Assembly (NCBI RefSeq): GCF_040581485.1
Contig: NC_090133.1
Location: forward strand, 20,088,001-20,152,000
Direction of reading: 5' to 3'
DNA from: Linepithema humile
Lineage: Eukaryota; Arthropoda; Insecta; Hymenoptera; Formicidae
DNA length: 64,000 nt
Shown here: one piece after another, positions 49,519-63,092 of the stretch
Layout: each line of letters opens with the position of its first letter
Position numbering within the stretch: position 1 is the first letter of the stretch
Notes under the pieces: generated by a model
Databases searched by the model: none
Seen by the model: only the letters and a program-made list of their open reading frames with translations
What the model was told of the DNA's origin: nothing
Translations under genes and position numbers: made by a program

Positions 49519-52000
49519 GTCGCTCTTTCTCGCATTCGCTCGCGCTTTACGTCAGTATCCTCATTATTCCCACTTCGGACGAATTGCGAGTGAAACTATT
49601 AGCGGGCGGACTATTAACGCGACCTAATTCGCCGACTAATTTTCGCCCGAAGAATCGAGCGAGGCGCCGAAGCGCGCAAAGAAGTGACGTAACGACCGTG
49701 CGATCGAAATCGATCAGCTTTCGAAAGTGCGGGCATTAATCAAGACGGTGAATTCAAGCGCCGCTCGCGATCGACGTCTTTTCACCGCAAAGTCCGTCCG
49801 AGTATCTATCGACGCATAAATCTTCACTTACTCCTCGCGAAAAACTCGCGCGGCGAAATATAAAAGCGGAGGAAAATTATCTCGCGATGACGACGCGCCT
49901 CTTGTAACGGCAAATAACAACGTAATGGCGTTCCGAAGTTTACCGTGCCGGGGCAATCATGTTAGAAATGTAATCCAATAATAGCCGAGGCCACGAGACA
50001 AGAAATTACAAGGCCGCCACGCTCGGGAAGATTTGTGTCTAAATCTCGGCGCGCGCTGGCAAAACAACGCGCGATGGCGTAATTCTGTCTACCCTTAGAT
50101 GACGACGCCGCCGGCGTCGTCTTCTACAGTAAGTGTAGGAAGATGTGAGTCACTATGACGCAGGGAGAATGCCGGGGAATAAGAGCATACGAAGTGACGC
50201 GAGTGAATCACGACGTCGCATTACGTCCCGTCGCAAAAATCCATTCCGTTCGTCGGAAAAATTGTCACGTGCAATTCACCGGAAGTGAATAGCAAAGTGC
50301 GCTGAGTCGCGCTCAAGTGACGAGCTCCTTCCGCCCGACATTCGTTGCGCCCGTGTTTACAGTAATTATTTGTCTCCGGCTGTTCTATTACCGCGAACGC
50401 GCCAGCGTTCGTACATACGCGCGCTTTTCGGGGAAATTAAATTAATATTTAACAGGTGAATGCAAGAATAAACACATTGATAAATTACACCCGTGCACTC
50501 GCGTCAGGAAAAATGCATCCTCACGCTACTAAATTTCCACTTTGCGCAACGAAAACGCGAAGGAAGCCGCGGAGTCGAGTGACACGACAAAATATCTGCG
50601 CGCGAGGCGAAGGAACGCGACAGCCCTCACTTATCCCTCGCATTCTCGAAAAAGGTGACTTCCCGTTGGCAAATGAAGAGCGACCTCGCTTACTTTGACA
50701 GAGAGTCAACCCGACACACAACACCGGCGTTGTACGTGTGTCGGGCGGCTTACGCGCCTCCCTCGGCGTATATTCGTTGTGCCTTAACGGCCGAGAGCGG
50801 TGCGATGTCGCGGGAGCATCCCCGTGGCCGACGTTGGTGCCCCGGCAAGCTGCAGTACCCAGGGCTAAAGTACGCCGGGTCGAGACCCTCTGTGTGCATC
50901 GAGAGTGGCGCGCCGCCCGCCTCTCTCGCGCTCCCCGTCCGCCTCATGAATATTTAAACTGGATATTAAAGGCGCAAAATCACCGCACGAACGAGCCCTC
51001 GCCGTGGCGCTTGGGATCTCGACGAGCGTAGTCGGGGACGCCCTCGAATTTCCAGGCGGACCTCGACGGGGTGTGATCGATCCGGAATGTTCTCGGATCA
51101 CGAGGCCCTCCCGCCGCGTTACATCGAGGGCGACGCCGTGAAAAAAAGAAGGCAGGAATTCTCGCGAGTTTCGGCTACCTACGGAAGAACGTTCCGGATT
51201 AGTTCGAAAGGGATAAGAAATTCAGTGAAAAACTGCGGAACCTGTTCTTGCCTCCCGTATCGTTCATCCCGCGCGTTAACTTTATAAATTGTAAGGCGGT
51301 ATTAACTTTGTTGCAAACTCCGATTATCGTAATCATCGCGCGACCTATATTCATAGTTAATTAACGTAAATACCAAAAAGTTTCCAACCTTTTTCTCCAC
51401 CGGGCCAGAGTATCGCCATAACTTGGCCATTAACCCGCCTTGCATTGCGCGAAAGGAGAACAGATGGGGCGGCTCGGCGGCGCATTTCGATCGATGGATA
51501 ATACGCACGAGTAAATTTTGCACCGGAAAATCAATAATGAAAGTATATACATTCTCTAATTTCACGCCGTTGTGGCATCTCTGCGGATCCCGTATATGAG
51601 AGAGCCAAGCCCGATATTAGAGCGAGACGAATTTCACGTCGTGCGACCCCGCGGCAACATCGGTCACGGTCGCCCGATCCTGCGGCAAAATATCTGACAG
51701 CGCGAACAACGGGATATCCTTTGTAAGTCGACGAGCCGTGCGGCGACAACACGAGGAAACATTGTTAATCGAACGTCGCTGACGCCGCGTCCGAATGAAT
51801 AATGCAGCAGCAACGGCGACGGGCGGGCGGGCGGACGGCAGCGTCTCGCGCAATCCGAGGCTGACGGAAGCGGGATGTGTCCGCCTATATCGCGTCCGTC
51901 CCTACTTCGCGCGGGCTTTCAGATTGACCATTTGCCCGCAACAGTCTGGAATCCCTAATTGCTCTGGCAAGGTCGGACGTGCGGCTACGTAAACATTGAG
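49519..52000. other. CpG-dense non-coding stretch
   Basis: Contains the hairpin pair near 50.1 kb, TATAAAAGCGG near 49859, and many overlapping short open frames on both strands that reflect high GC. No exon supported. Confidence 0.55.
50101..50138. other. Two adjacent short hairpins, the first GC-rich
   Basis: GACGACGCCG and CGGCGTCGTC (50101-50121) are perfect complements around a single C. CTAC and GTAG around AGTAAGT (50124-50138) form a second small hairpin. No function is evident; the arms are too short for a miRNA precursor. Confidence 0.7.
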
Positions 52001-55000
52001 TGCGAGCGGTTTTTCGTTTCGCTATCAGTTTTACATTTTATACAAATATCGTACGGTTTCACAGATTATTCCTAGATAAATATAGATAAACATGTAAAAA
52101 AAAAAAATGTATATATATAAATGAAATATAGAAATAAAATCCCACCCCAAGTCTCTTATTCTTTAGTCTCCTAAAATACGGCTACTTGTAATTACGATTA
52201 ATGCAAATGATATCAACTGCAAACTATGAGCGATTACGTATGGATCGCGGTCATCCTTTATTTCGTTGTTGATGCTCCAATCTCGTTCTCAATTTCCTGA
52301 CCACGATTCTCGCCTGGACACCGGGGCTACCCGTTTTTCATCTAAATGCAAACGGAACACGCCGACTGTGAAAGACAGAAGTGGAACGAGTGAGAACGAG
52401 AGAGTGTGCTCGAGGAAAATAACTTACTAACCAAGCTACGTGGAATTAATTGCGTCAGCGCCGTCCCCACGTTTACACCCGCGTTTCTTTCAACGGCTTA
52501 CTTTACATAATTGGCTCTTTCCGTACAATTGGATTCCTTCGGGCGCGATTGCCGCAAACTCGACGGAGGACTCGCGCGCTTTGTCGTGTCAGCGAGATGT
52601 CACCACCCATTGCGAATCTCACGAATGTAATTCCGGAACATAGATCGTACGTTATAAGCCCAACCTTAACCGCCGTTGTCGTTTGCGCGCGCTGTCAACG
52701 ACGAACAAACAAGTTTGCACGAGCACCTAATGTCTAATACGCGCCACGGAGTTCGTCAACGGACTTGAGCGGAAATCTTCGTTTCACGCATTTCCGTCGC
52801 CTTTGTCGGGAAGTTCCGAAATTGCACGATACCGTCACCGGCAGCCATCGCCTCAGAACCGTGGAAATGTAATTGCCTCGCGCGTGACCGAAATATTTAA
52901 CGATCGCGACGCGACGCGCGAAAATATCCATTTTCCGATTTTGTTAGTCGCGACGATTTTAATTGTGAAATCATTATCTATTTAATTGGGAAATGTCTGC
53001 GAAAATTATTACAGAATAGCAAAAAATAGTATCTGTAGATTATGGATCATATAAATTATTCAAAATTACAATTCTAAAAGTATTCGACATTCATACGTTA
53101 CTTCATATTTGAAACGTCTAAAATAACTCCTGCAATTTGTACGATGAATGAAGTCTCTTTCAAAATTCGCCGTGCACTTAATAGAACAACAGAAACAAAG
53201 ATTCATCCATCACACTTAATCCGCTGCCGAAGAAAAGATGCAGCTCGTAAAAACGCCACGGCGTTTCCTGGATCTGTCGCGTATAACGTTAACGACGCGT
53301 GCAGATCGCGTAAGTGAAAAAGGACGATCACCGGCGAGCCGTGGAAGAAACAAGACGTGTTCGTGGAAACTGCGAAGTGGAGGCCCGAAGAAGAAAACCC
53401 GTAAAAAAAAGGGAAGAACTTCCCTGAATCATCGCGGCCACAGTTTCGCAACAACTCTCGTTACGACGTCACCCCTGCGCTAAAGTGGAAGCCGTCTGCG
53501 CGACGTGGAAGACGTCGCCGTTGTTATTACAGTGCGAAAGTAAAAATAATGCCGGTTGTTTGCGGCGCTGCTTCGCTTTCGCGCGGACGTACGCTTCAAA
53601 GTTTCTTACAAGCCGTGCGCGAAAATACATATGTCCGAGATGTTTTGCAAAACGCTTCGATCCGAAACTCGTGTATACTCGTATAACCTCGACTGGAGAG
53701 TTCAAACTGTTACACGAGCAGAAACTTTTGCATGATAAGAAAATACTTGAGATATTGCACATTCTTCACAAAATGCAATGTTGAATATGAAATTATATGT
53801 TTTTTTTAATTAACATTTGCGTCAAAATTTATATATCTCGACAATTATATTTCAATTCAATGTACATATTTTACATTTTCGAAAATCGCGATTGAAGAAT
53901 TGCAATAAATGTCGATGGAATAAACTATGTAGATTTACTGTTTCAGGTATTGAATCTAGGGCGGATGTAACAAGGCACGACTACCGCAAGATATCGATGC
54001 GATGCGGCACGACACAGCTCAGGGTGGTTGCAAATTGAAGAAAGCAATATCAGAGCAGCGCGGCGCCCGCCTTTAATACCCCTCAGTCAGCTATCCCTAG
54101 GAACCCTCGCGGGCTGGTTAATCCGAAGTCAGCTGCCGGAAAGGAATGGAACCCATTTCGGTAGGCCGAGGCTGATACCCGCCACCTGGCAATATTTCAA
54201 CGATCCACTCGTCCGAGAGAACAGATTCGCTCTTTGTCGACGGCGATGGCGCCGACATTCCATCACCCAGCAATTAAAAGTGATAAAATCGAAGAAGCGT
54301 CCGTCCAATAATTTTTATATTTTGTTCATAATAAAACATAGAGTTTACTCCAAGTTTCTTGTCTTACAAAATAAAAAATACGTTGAAAAATTTATCGAAT
54401 ATAATAATTAAGAAAAAAAAAGAACGGCAAATCTGTTGCTTTTAAAAGATCGATTAAAAAACCAGAGAATTTATTTCAACACAGCGTTCTGACAACATAT
54501 GAAAAAAAAGCAAATATTTGGATAGGAGCAATGCGAATAATTTTTATATAGGTCGCGAATATTCAGCATTCGATGAATTCCGCGTAGTTTCGACAAACAC
54601 GACCAAAATTCTCCGATAATTTCAGGATCGTTTGTTCCTCGCGGATAAACCGGCCGCGCGCGATTCCGCCAACGGTCGAAGATTTTAGCAAGCCACTTGA
54701 AACTCCGTCGGGTGAGGCGAGGCGAGATCTTCATTAAGAATTTCGTACTTCGGCAGTGCGCGTTTCTGGTACCAGCGCCGGAGAAATGCAGATTAACAAG
54801 GAGGAAAACAAGAGAAAGATATTAAGCCGGGTACTTTTCGTTGTTTCCCGGCGCGCTGCAGTGTCTTATTTTCCCGGGTCGTGTCTATCCCGACAAAAGG
54901 TCGCCCGGATAATTACGTAGCGGTAGCTATGGTAGTAACCGGCTCTTCCCGCCGCTGTCTCTCCAGCAGAGCGGCGTCAGGAAGTCAACGGGTATTCATT

Positions 55001-56182
55001 AGCAAGAAGAACAACAAGTCGCGACGAAGTCGTGTCTTCCGTGTGCCCGCGTTTCCTGGATTATACGTCTCCATCGCTCGCATAACTTTGCTACCGCCCG
55101 AGCACTAACGCGACAAAACATCCCGCAATGGGAAAGAGAGGGAACAGTTTACCCGTGCCTCGAACCGCGGAGATCGCGGAAGAATGGTGAGAGAGAAAGA
55201 GAGTGAAAAGGAGGGAGAAAAGGGGCGGAGAGAAAAAGGGTTGGCGAAGCTAAAGAGGAAACTTTTAATTGTAGGGCCTTTTCGAGATTACAGGGACTTC
55301 GGAGTATTAACCCAGCATGATACCCGATACAATGTCCTCTTCGAAGAGAACGGCGCAACGTGGAGATTTTTACGATCTCCCATAGTGTCACTGGGATGAC
55401 TATGGGGGATTCTACGGGTAGTTAATAAATCAATTTTAAGAGGCTCTCGAGAAAACCGGTCTCGGTTATTATATTACGAGATTCTGATGCTTTAATAAGG
55501 AGCAATAACTTCCTCGAGCGTTAACTTGGAATGGAATTCAAGATATGGAAAGTGTTTTCCTTTAGTATATTAACTTAACAGACGAAAATACGCCGGTGAA
55601 TCTTAATCTGACCTTTCGAAGATTTAATTAGCAACCCGCCGTTATTGCGCCACGCATCGCAATGAACAAAACGTTATATTAATTGGCGAATAAAGCAATA
55701 AAATCATATGAAATCAATTTTGTAAGATTATGTTTCTTAAATTATACATCTTTATCGCTCGCGGGACTTTACATTTTCCCTAGCAGATATACTCTTGTGA
55801 CAACCATCTCTCGTGAAGACGTGAAAGACGGGAAGCGAGAGATGGAGATAACTAGAACAAGTACAAGAGAGAAACTTTTAATTGGTTTTAAAAAACGAGC
55901 CCGGGAGCTGACATTTAAAACAATCTATGAGCTCGAGTTAGCGTCGTTACATCCATTTCGCTAGAATGAAATGATAAATTCATTTTAAATCTACCAAGAT
56001 CGCAATGCGAATCTCTTCTTTGTTCAGAATCTCGTAATAATCCAAGAAAAATTGACATTTGAAACCTATTGTTGTTTTTTACTTCAACGATAGAAGTAAT
56101 TTTAACTTCAAACTATGTAAGATTAAATTAGTTGTATGCATTACGTAATAAATAAATGTTTTATATTATGCCTAATTTAGCA
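52001..56182. other. Non-coding stretch
   Basis: A plus-strand CTGTTTCAG|GTATTG at about 53938-53951 joins acceptor and donor-like halves but departs from the GTRAGT consensus. A purine-rich tract lies at 55181-55260. The 127-codon plus-strand frame ending at 54411 has an AT-rich tail and no domain. Confidence 0.5.
55379..55406. other. Bulged hairpin
   Basis: CCCATA pairs with TATGGG and the inner GTCA pairs with TGAC around a 6-nt loop, with a 2-nt bulge on one side. Isolated; no function inferred. Confidence 0.65.
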
Positions 56183-56530
56183 TTTATATCCCAAAATAAA
56201 ATTGATAATTTTAAAATCAAGTTTCTGAATAATTTATCTCAATATAGTTATTGATAAAACCGAGACACTTGCACAGTAAATTTTTATCAGAGCTTTATGA
56301 TGAAAAAATCGTGATCCCTTAATTATGCTAACTGAACAATCAGAAGAGGTAAGGTTTTTATATCCCAAAATAAAATTGTTAATTTTAAAATCAAGTTTCT
56401 GAATAATTTATCTCAATATAGTAATTGATAAAACCGAGACACTTGCACAGTAAATTTTTATCAGAGCTTTATGATGAAAAAATCGTGATCCCTTAATTAT
56501 GCTAACTGAACAATCAGAAGAGGTAAGGTT
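56183..56530. repeat. Tandem duplication, two copies of a 174-bp unit
   Basis: Bases 56183-56356 are repeated directly at 56357-56530, with two substitutions and no indels that I can see (about 99% identity). The unit is AT-rich and non-coding. The shared junction is a TTT. Such high identity points to a recent duplication or an assembly artefact. Confidence 0.95.
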
Positions 56531-59373
56531 TGACATTAATCTAAATCCAGCCAACTTTTACGGCTTTATACTAAACATGGCACAATCCAAACGATTTATA
56601 GAAGAAACTCGCGCATCGCAGAGAGGCTTTCGCTTGGCTGCATCGGCGCATCCAACGGAGCGAATAAAAAGCATTTCGTGTCTTAAGTTCAATAAGAGAA
56701 TATTCAGAATTCCGGAACTTTAGAACGACTAAAAGAAGGCGACGCTACATCGTTTTTGCTTTCTATTGTCCAGAACACGCTTCGATCTTTTGTCACTTTT
56801 ACAAGGAAATTTGCCACGTGCTTGATCGCATCGGTAGATTTCGCATTTTCTTTTCTTACGGATATACCTGAGTTTTCCAAAGGCCAACCAGAGAGAGAGA
56901 GAAAGATAAAAGTCGTGCGTATATATCGCATTTTCAGATCTACATAACATGAGACATGTAAAATCAAGAAAATATTTTACATATTCTTGCAGTTCAAGGA
57001 AAATGGAAAAATTTACCATTTTACAAACATACAAGTTACAAGATAATTAATTACCGATTTAAAAACAATCTTTTTTTAGATATAAAGTATAAAAATGGAG
57101 CAAACTAAATTTATGTTTGGAATCTTATAAAAGTTGCATATTATCGAACGTGCTTCGGATATATAAATAAATTGAATATTTTTATCGCTGTTTTTCCAGT
57201 CTATAATTCCATCCGATGTGTATAAATAACTAAGAGACAGTTGATAGTGCATCAACGTTTCAACGAGAATATTCGGCCAGCATTCGGCTGAAAAATAGAC
57301 CGAGAATTGCATCTCGCCCGACACCGACCGGATATTATTCATCATTAGTTGTGTCACGTAATTCCTTAAGATTTAGCTTCGCGCCATTCATCCTCTTCCG
57401 GCATTTTCCGCAACGGAATCTCCCGTTATGCCTGGTCACGTCCGCAAAATGCGGTATCCTGATTCTGTCTCTTCTCTGTGCGCTTTTTCCGCGCACTCGC
57501 GAACCTCGATTCTCTCTCCTTCGTTCTCCACATATTTCTTATTCTTTTTTTTTTCAGTCCTTCCCTCTTTATGCCTCTTCCTCTCTTGTGTATGAGAGTC
57601 ATTCTCTCATCCACCGCGAACCCTCGATTCGAGATGCGCGACAGGCACGCAAAGCGGTGTTTGATCCCCCTTGCCACTCTCCCCTCCGCGTCGCAGCCCC
57701 CTTTCGGCGAGTACATTATGCAATGAGGATACTTGAGAAGCGAAGGGTACTTTCTTTAAGACGCGCCGGGGTGTCTGAGGTCGCTCGGACTCGGAAACAT
57801 TTCTTACTTGCCGAGTAATGGTCTGTTTAAAATGAGATTATCGTAAGTGCCGCGCAATCTTTGATGACTAGCTAAATACGGGAGAGGAAAAGTGCGAAGA
57901 TCAATAAATAGTTCGATCGTTATAAATGATATCAAATGCGGTAGATTTGTTTGATATTAATGTTGTTCACGGGATATCAGTAAAGATTTGCGCACGTTGT
58001 CGCAGCAAGTTGAATCAATTCTAAACATTCTCGTGAAATTTCATTATCATAAAGTTGCATCTACAACCGAGCTACGCTCGGAGAAACAAACGCGCAATAA
58101 AACGAATTATGTACGGTTGGTATTAAGAGAATAATCGCGTCGGAAATAGCATGACGTCTGTCATTATGAGCCGGCATTGAATTCTCACAATTACACATCC
58201 TTACACAATCGCAAACTCGCCGGCAGATCTAACCCGGCGATCGCTGAGAATGTACGTATACACCCCCCCATTCGACGCTATCAGGCAATGAGAAACTCAT
58301 CTAAGCTCCGGCTAAGCACGGCAGAACGTCTATATCTCGCAGAACTCGTCCGTCTCGAATTAACCTCTCTCAATTAAGACAATGGTCCCCGGTTCTACGG
58401 ACATCCTCTCCTCATCGAAGCGAGAATGGAGGACCTACTAGGTTTCAGTGGTTCTCATATAGATAGATTTCCGCGAGATCGTTCGAACGATATGCTGCTC
58501 AGAAATAGCGACAAAATCTTTTAAAGAGAATCTGTTTGCTAATTAAAATAATAATCAAGAAATATAAAATAGTCTGTTCAATCGACAATAAAAATTATAT
58601 ATATATAAGAAATCTAAAAAAATATTCCATCGCATTAAGTTACAAAAAACTCAATTTATATAATTTATTAGCACTGATGAGTGCGTAAAGTGTGCATAAT
58701 ATTTTACATGCAAAACTAATAATAAAGTTATGATAATTAGATGAGTGAGGCAATTTTAGACCATGAGAACCGATGAGAAATAATGAAAGAGAAGTTAATT
58801 ATCCCATCGTACGGCATCGTTCGTTACTCTTGAACGGTGCAGTACGACGAGCCACGAACAGAGCAACGTGTCATGGGCGTAGGTACTCGGAAAATGCGGT
58901 GTAGGAGTGTTCCATTGGAGAGGAAGAAGTGAGAGCACCGGAAGGAGGAACGTCGATATGGCTCTTCCTTTTCAACGGTCGCGTCTCGAAGAAGCACTCT
59001 CGCTTTCAACCACTAGACGGGAGGTTCATCGATTAATCGGCTGGTAGCTTCCATTGTACCGGGACGAGACTTGAACTACCTGCATTGACTTCAAATCAAA
59101 CAGAGACACGACCTGACAATACTTTTGTTTTCGATAATAAATCAGTCGTTAATGTTTCACATAAATTTTGAACTTTATCCGAGAGCTGCAATGATTGAAT
59201 CTATTTGAAAGATATATGGAATTATTTCTCTATGCTATTACTTATAATAATATATATTATTTTGCTCATTTTTGTTGCGCAAAATAGCAATAATAAACTT
59301 GTTGCAAAGTATCTCACACAAAAATTCTATTACCTAAATATCGGCCAATTTGACTGACAATGCAAATTATGTA
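56531..59373. other. Non-coding stretch
   Basis: T10CAG on the plus strand at 57548-57560 lies inside a long pyrimidine-rich segment and is probably not a splice site. No gene recognised. A/T-rich at 58480-58760. Confidence 0.6.
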
Positions 59374-59393
59374 CTCTCTCTCTCTCTCTCTCT
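59374..59393. repeat. (CT)10 microsatellite
   Basis: An uninterrupted CT run within an AT-rich segment. Confidence 0.96.
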
Positions 59394-59539
59394 TCATTAA
59401 AAGACGGATATTGGCTTCTCACAAATATAAGTCGTGACACAAAAAACTTTACACAAAAACTCTAAGAGCATATATCGTCAAGAAGGCCGATACTTATTAC
59501 GTTCCGCGTTTAAATACGTTTCTGATGTTGATGCAGGAA

Positions 59540-59680
59540 CAATGCACAAATATCCGCAAGTTTGCATAGAAATGCCGCGCGATAACAATGCAGAATATTT
59601 GCAACTTTGCATAGTAACAGGCGATGGTTTGCAGCGCCGAAATATTTGCAAGTTTGCAGAGCAACGTCGTACGCCGCAGC
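59540..59680. repeat. Three imperfect tandem copies of a 45-47 bp unit
   Basis: Each unit contains a version of GCAAGTTTGCATAG, beginning at 59556, 59601 and 59648. The last two are preceded by AATATTT and the first by the related AATATCC. Periods are 45 and 47 bp. Divergence between units suggests an old minisatellite-like expansion. Both strands stay open through it by chance of the repeat, with no recognisable protein. Confidence 0.7.
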
Positions 59681-60120
59681 GGGTTGCTTCGTGTTGAGAA
59701 GGCTATACGTATAAATGCGGTTTCCGTCGTAGAATGAGCAACGGGGCCCACGGACAGAGCTCCATTGTATCAAACGTCGTGCGTGCGTGTGCGCAATTTC
59801 CGCAGTGCTGAATTTCTCTTTAATTCGCACGAGTCGAACCGCCGCTCACTGCGAGCATTTGTATCGCTCCTCTCTGCCCCTCGCGAAATTGCCCTCACAT
59901 TTTTAATAGAATAGCTGCTGAGTTATTTCAAATTTTTCTTTTTTTTTTGTTCTTTTCGAATTTCCGAATACGGGAAAGTTTGGCGTTTCCCTGTTTGTGC
60001 GCATGAGAATAATAATCGACGTTTACGTGAAACTAATTTTCGATAATTGGCCACAGTTTTCGTATTCCACTAATTAGATGGTGATTTCTCAGGGTGAAAT
60101 TGATTTAATTCGCGTGTTAA

Positions 60121-60180
60121 TAAAACAAATCATTAATTAATTAACAAAACAAATCATTAATCATTAATTAATTAATTAAC
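60121..60180. repeat. Imperfect ATTAATTA tandem region
   Basis: ACAAATCATTAATTAATTAA is followed by a near copy that carries extra ATTA units. The tract is rich in TAAT cores, the minimal homeodomain-binding motif, but that is expected of this low-complexity sequence. Confidence 0.8.
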
Positions 60181-61439
60181 ATTAATAATGCGTAACCCAT
60201 GTTTACAAATAACTTGAATTTCCCGAGCGTTGTTAGTTTTCTTCCGGTTTTCGCGTATGACTGTTTGCAACTACTGCCAAATTCCCATTAATCCGCGACC
60301 CAAACTCCGCTAAATCCTTTGTACGGCTTGGAAAAGCCACTGCGGTGTCCCATCGGCCGCGTTTTAATTCTCGTTCCACGAGAACGGATCTCGAGGACAT
60401 CTCTCGCGTCGCTTAAATTCGCAGCAATTTCCGGTGGAACGTCGACGAGCAACGAGGACGATTTTAAGTAAGAACAGAATTATACGAGCGCTCGATACGA
60501 GCGATTCGAATTGCTTTGCAAATTGGAATTTCGATTATGCGGTGCACCAACACGCTTCGCGCGGGCTGCCATCGTTCATCAAGCACGAGAAAAACTCACT
60601 CGGACATTTATTTCTCGAATAGAGATCAAATTGCTCGAGCGATTTACAGCCGACGGGTAAAACGCCGCGGTATTATGTCCCTATAATTCATATAATGTGA
60701 CTTCATCATATTATTTTATTGTATTCGAATCTTTCTCTTCTTCCTTGCGATTGCGGAAATAGAAAGAAAATTAGATGTCGTTGGGAGAATAAAATATTGA
60801 TTATTGCTTTCGTGTGCGCGAACAAAAGCGCAATGAGGAGCGGACAAAACAAGAGTAAAAGGCAGACAGCGTTAATTTTTGAAAATCGCGTACCACGCTC
60901 GCATAAATAAATCACCGGTTTCGCCGCGAAAGCGACAAATCCGATTGACAACTCGTCCGTCGGATAAGCCAGATAAACTTCGCGCGTTAGTTACTACTCT
61001 TATACGCGGATAATTCCTTACAAATCACTGCATAGTGGATTTGCGAGTCACGTCGCGCGTAGAGCGAGAATTTTCAATTTCGACTTTCTGTAATCCATTG
61101 TCCTACGCGGCGGCGAATTTGATTTCACCTATTGTTTCCACGGTGTACGGGATAAAATCTCGTTCCAATTCGCGGTCGCTGCGCGGAACAAATATGAAAA
61201 TAATCGGTACACTACAATATTTCAGCGGCGTAAGCGCAAGAATCGGCATCCAACGCTGACAAGATCTCTTTGTTCAACAAAATGCGAACTAGTGAATTAT
61301 TGTTGAACATACAATAAAAACAATGCGATAGTTGTAACTGATGCAAGTCGACAATCGCTTTTATAGAGAATATCAGCTTACATTGTTACATCTAAATAAA
61401 TATTTTGCTTTAATTCGACACTCGCGCGTATACACACAC

Positions 61440-61491
61440 AACTCTATTATTAATAAATCTTGTAAAAATAAAACTCTATTATTAATAAATT
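61440..61491. repeat. Short direct repeat, 19 bp twice
   Basis: AACTCTATTATTAATAAAT occurs at 61440-61458 and again from 61473, separated by a short AT-rich spacer. Confidence 0.85.
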
Positions 61492-62411
61492 AAATAATAT
61501 TTATATAAAATATAATAGCTACTATAAAACTGTTATCAGCTTACTAAATTTTCTTCAACACTTTGGATTCAAAATATTTCAAAAACAAAGGATTTTCAGA
61601 AACAAAGAACACATTATCGTCGAAAAGGTATATTAAAACTGTGCAAAGTACTCCAGAGACGCGGTATTTTTTCTTTCGGTGCAAATACAAGAACATATTT
61701 CTCTGTAGCGTATACCTTCAAACTCTCGTTACGCCACTGCAATGGGACGAGCGTTGAAACCAAGCACGCAGAACTGAAATTTTGCAACGTTGGGAAATAA
61801 TCCGGTCGGTAAGCGAAAATCGAACGGACGGCCGGCACGTCGAGCGCGTATTTCACATGCTATGGCACTGTAAGTAGCTTCGACATCAAGTTTGCACGTT
61901 CGATGCATACTGTCAGATACCTATCTGCCTTTAAACACTTTCAATTTCGCACTGAGATACCGAGAGAGATACGCGTATAGTTATGTGTGCAAAATGCTTT
62001 GAGCAATTAATCTTCAAAAGTGTAAATAACTAGTAATCAGCGTTTATTTGATATTGCAATTCACGATTTTTAATATTTATCAATATTCTCGCAGCAAATG
62101 AAGAGGACAATCGCTTCAAAGTCGTTCAAATATTCAAAATCAAAAGCGCGATCCGTGTTTTTTTTACATGTTTCTGAGTGACGTAACTTTTTGCGAAATG
62201 GCGAAATCTGAATGTCGTAAATTATTTAAACAAAATGCAGTTTACTCTTGCGTTCAATAAAGTTTTCGTCGCGTGATATCAGTCTACCCAGAACAGTGAA
62301 AACTTTTTACGATACAAACCGCGTGGTCCAGATTGTTTATATCCGTATGCGCACACGAGATAACCCAGCGCTACCGTATATGTTCGAAAGAGTCATAGAA
62401 ACATACGATCG

Positions 62412-62486
62412 CTCCCCAGAAAGCAGTTGCGGTTAAGGGATGACCCTCGCAGGAGGCGATCTTTTAAACGCGAACGACGGCTACGG
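62412..62486. repeat. Copy 1 of a diverged duplicated segment
   Basis: The core at 62439-62481 matches 63121-63163 at 39 of 43 positions, including an exact 17-mer starting GATGACCCTCGC. A weaker match with a TCCCCAG motif extends about 25 bases upstream. Copy 2 lies some 680 bp away in the same orientation. Confidence 0.75.
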
Positions 62487-63092
62487 GAGATTGCATGAGA
62501 TATAACGACAAGATAATCAGATAACGTGGCTAACCGTCGTCGTGAAATTATTTACAGCTACGGAGAAACGCGCGACGAAAATTCATACAAAGTTACAGTT
62601 TCCCAATTTATAGACGCGACATCGATCGCGCGGCGGGTTTGTTCAAGCGCGTTTGCCTTCTCTTTACGTGCGATTTATGTCGATGTACCGAGTTTTACTT
62701 TTTTTTCCTTCCTCTGTATACCGATCGCTTTTCAACCCGAATTTATATGACAGCCGAAAGCGGATATAACGTGGACGGTCGGATACAAATAGCAGTTCGT
62801 ATTACTTTGTACATAACAAAACATCGATCTCTTTGCAAACCGACTGGCATCTATATTTTTTTATATTAATCGTAAACTCCACGATCTATCATTAAATAGA
62901 ACTGCTGTAATCAGAGAGTTCTAAAATTATGATCTATTAGCGGTGACAAATTAGATTTCAACTTAAACGAGACGGTGACGGATCCTTGATTAAAACCGTA
63001 ATTAGTCGCTTATGTCTTTACTCTGTTTTTCATTATACTATATACGTTAGAGAAAGAGACATTACCTAGCCATTCATCGATATGGACTATCG

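Larger units (their letters stand above)
59681..62411. other. Non-coding stretch
   Basis: T-rich near 59935-59950, ATTAATTA repeats near 60.15 kb and AT-rich sequence from 61300. No exon recognised. Confidence 0.65.

Noticed and set aside
53938..53951. CTGTTTCAG|GTATTG as a recursive splice (ratchet) site
   Set aside because: The donor half deviates from GTRAGT, and it is on the plus strand whereas the only supported gene is on the minus strand; no canonical ratchet site was seen on either strand.
56297..56335. ATGATGA and CTGA resembling C and D boxes of a snoRNA in the 174-bp repeat
   Set aside because: The spacing is too short for a full C/D snoRNA and the flanks do not form a terminal stem.
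59030..59110. Minus-strand GTTCAAGTCTCGTCCCGG resembling a tRNA 3' end
   Set aside because: The T-stem does not pair, and there is no D-arm, anticodon arm or A-box in the expected place.
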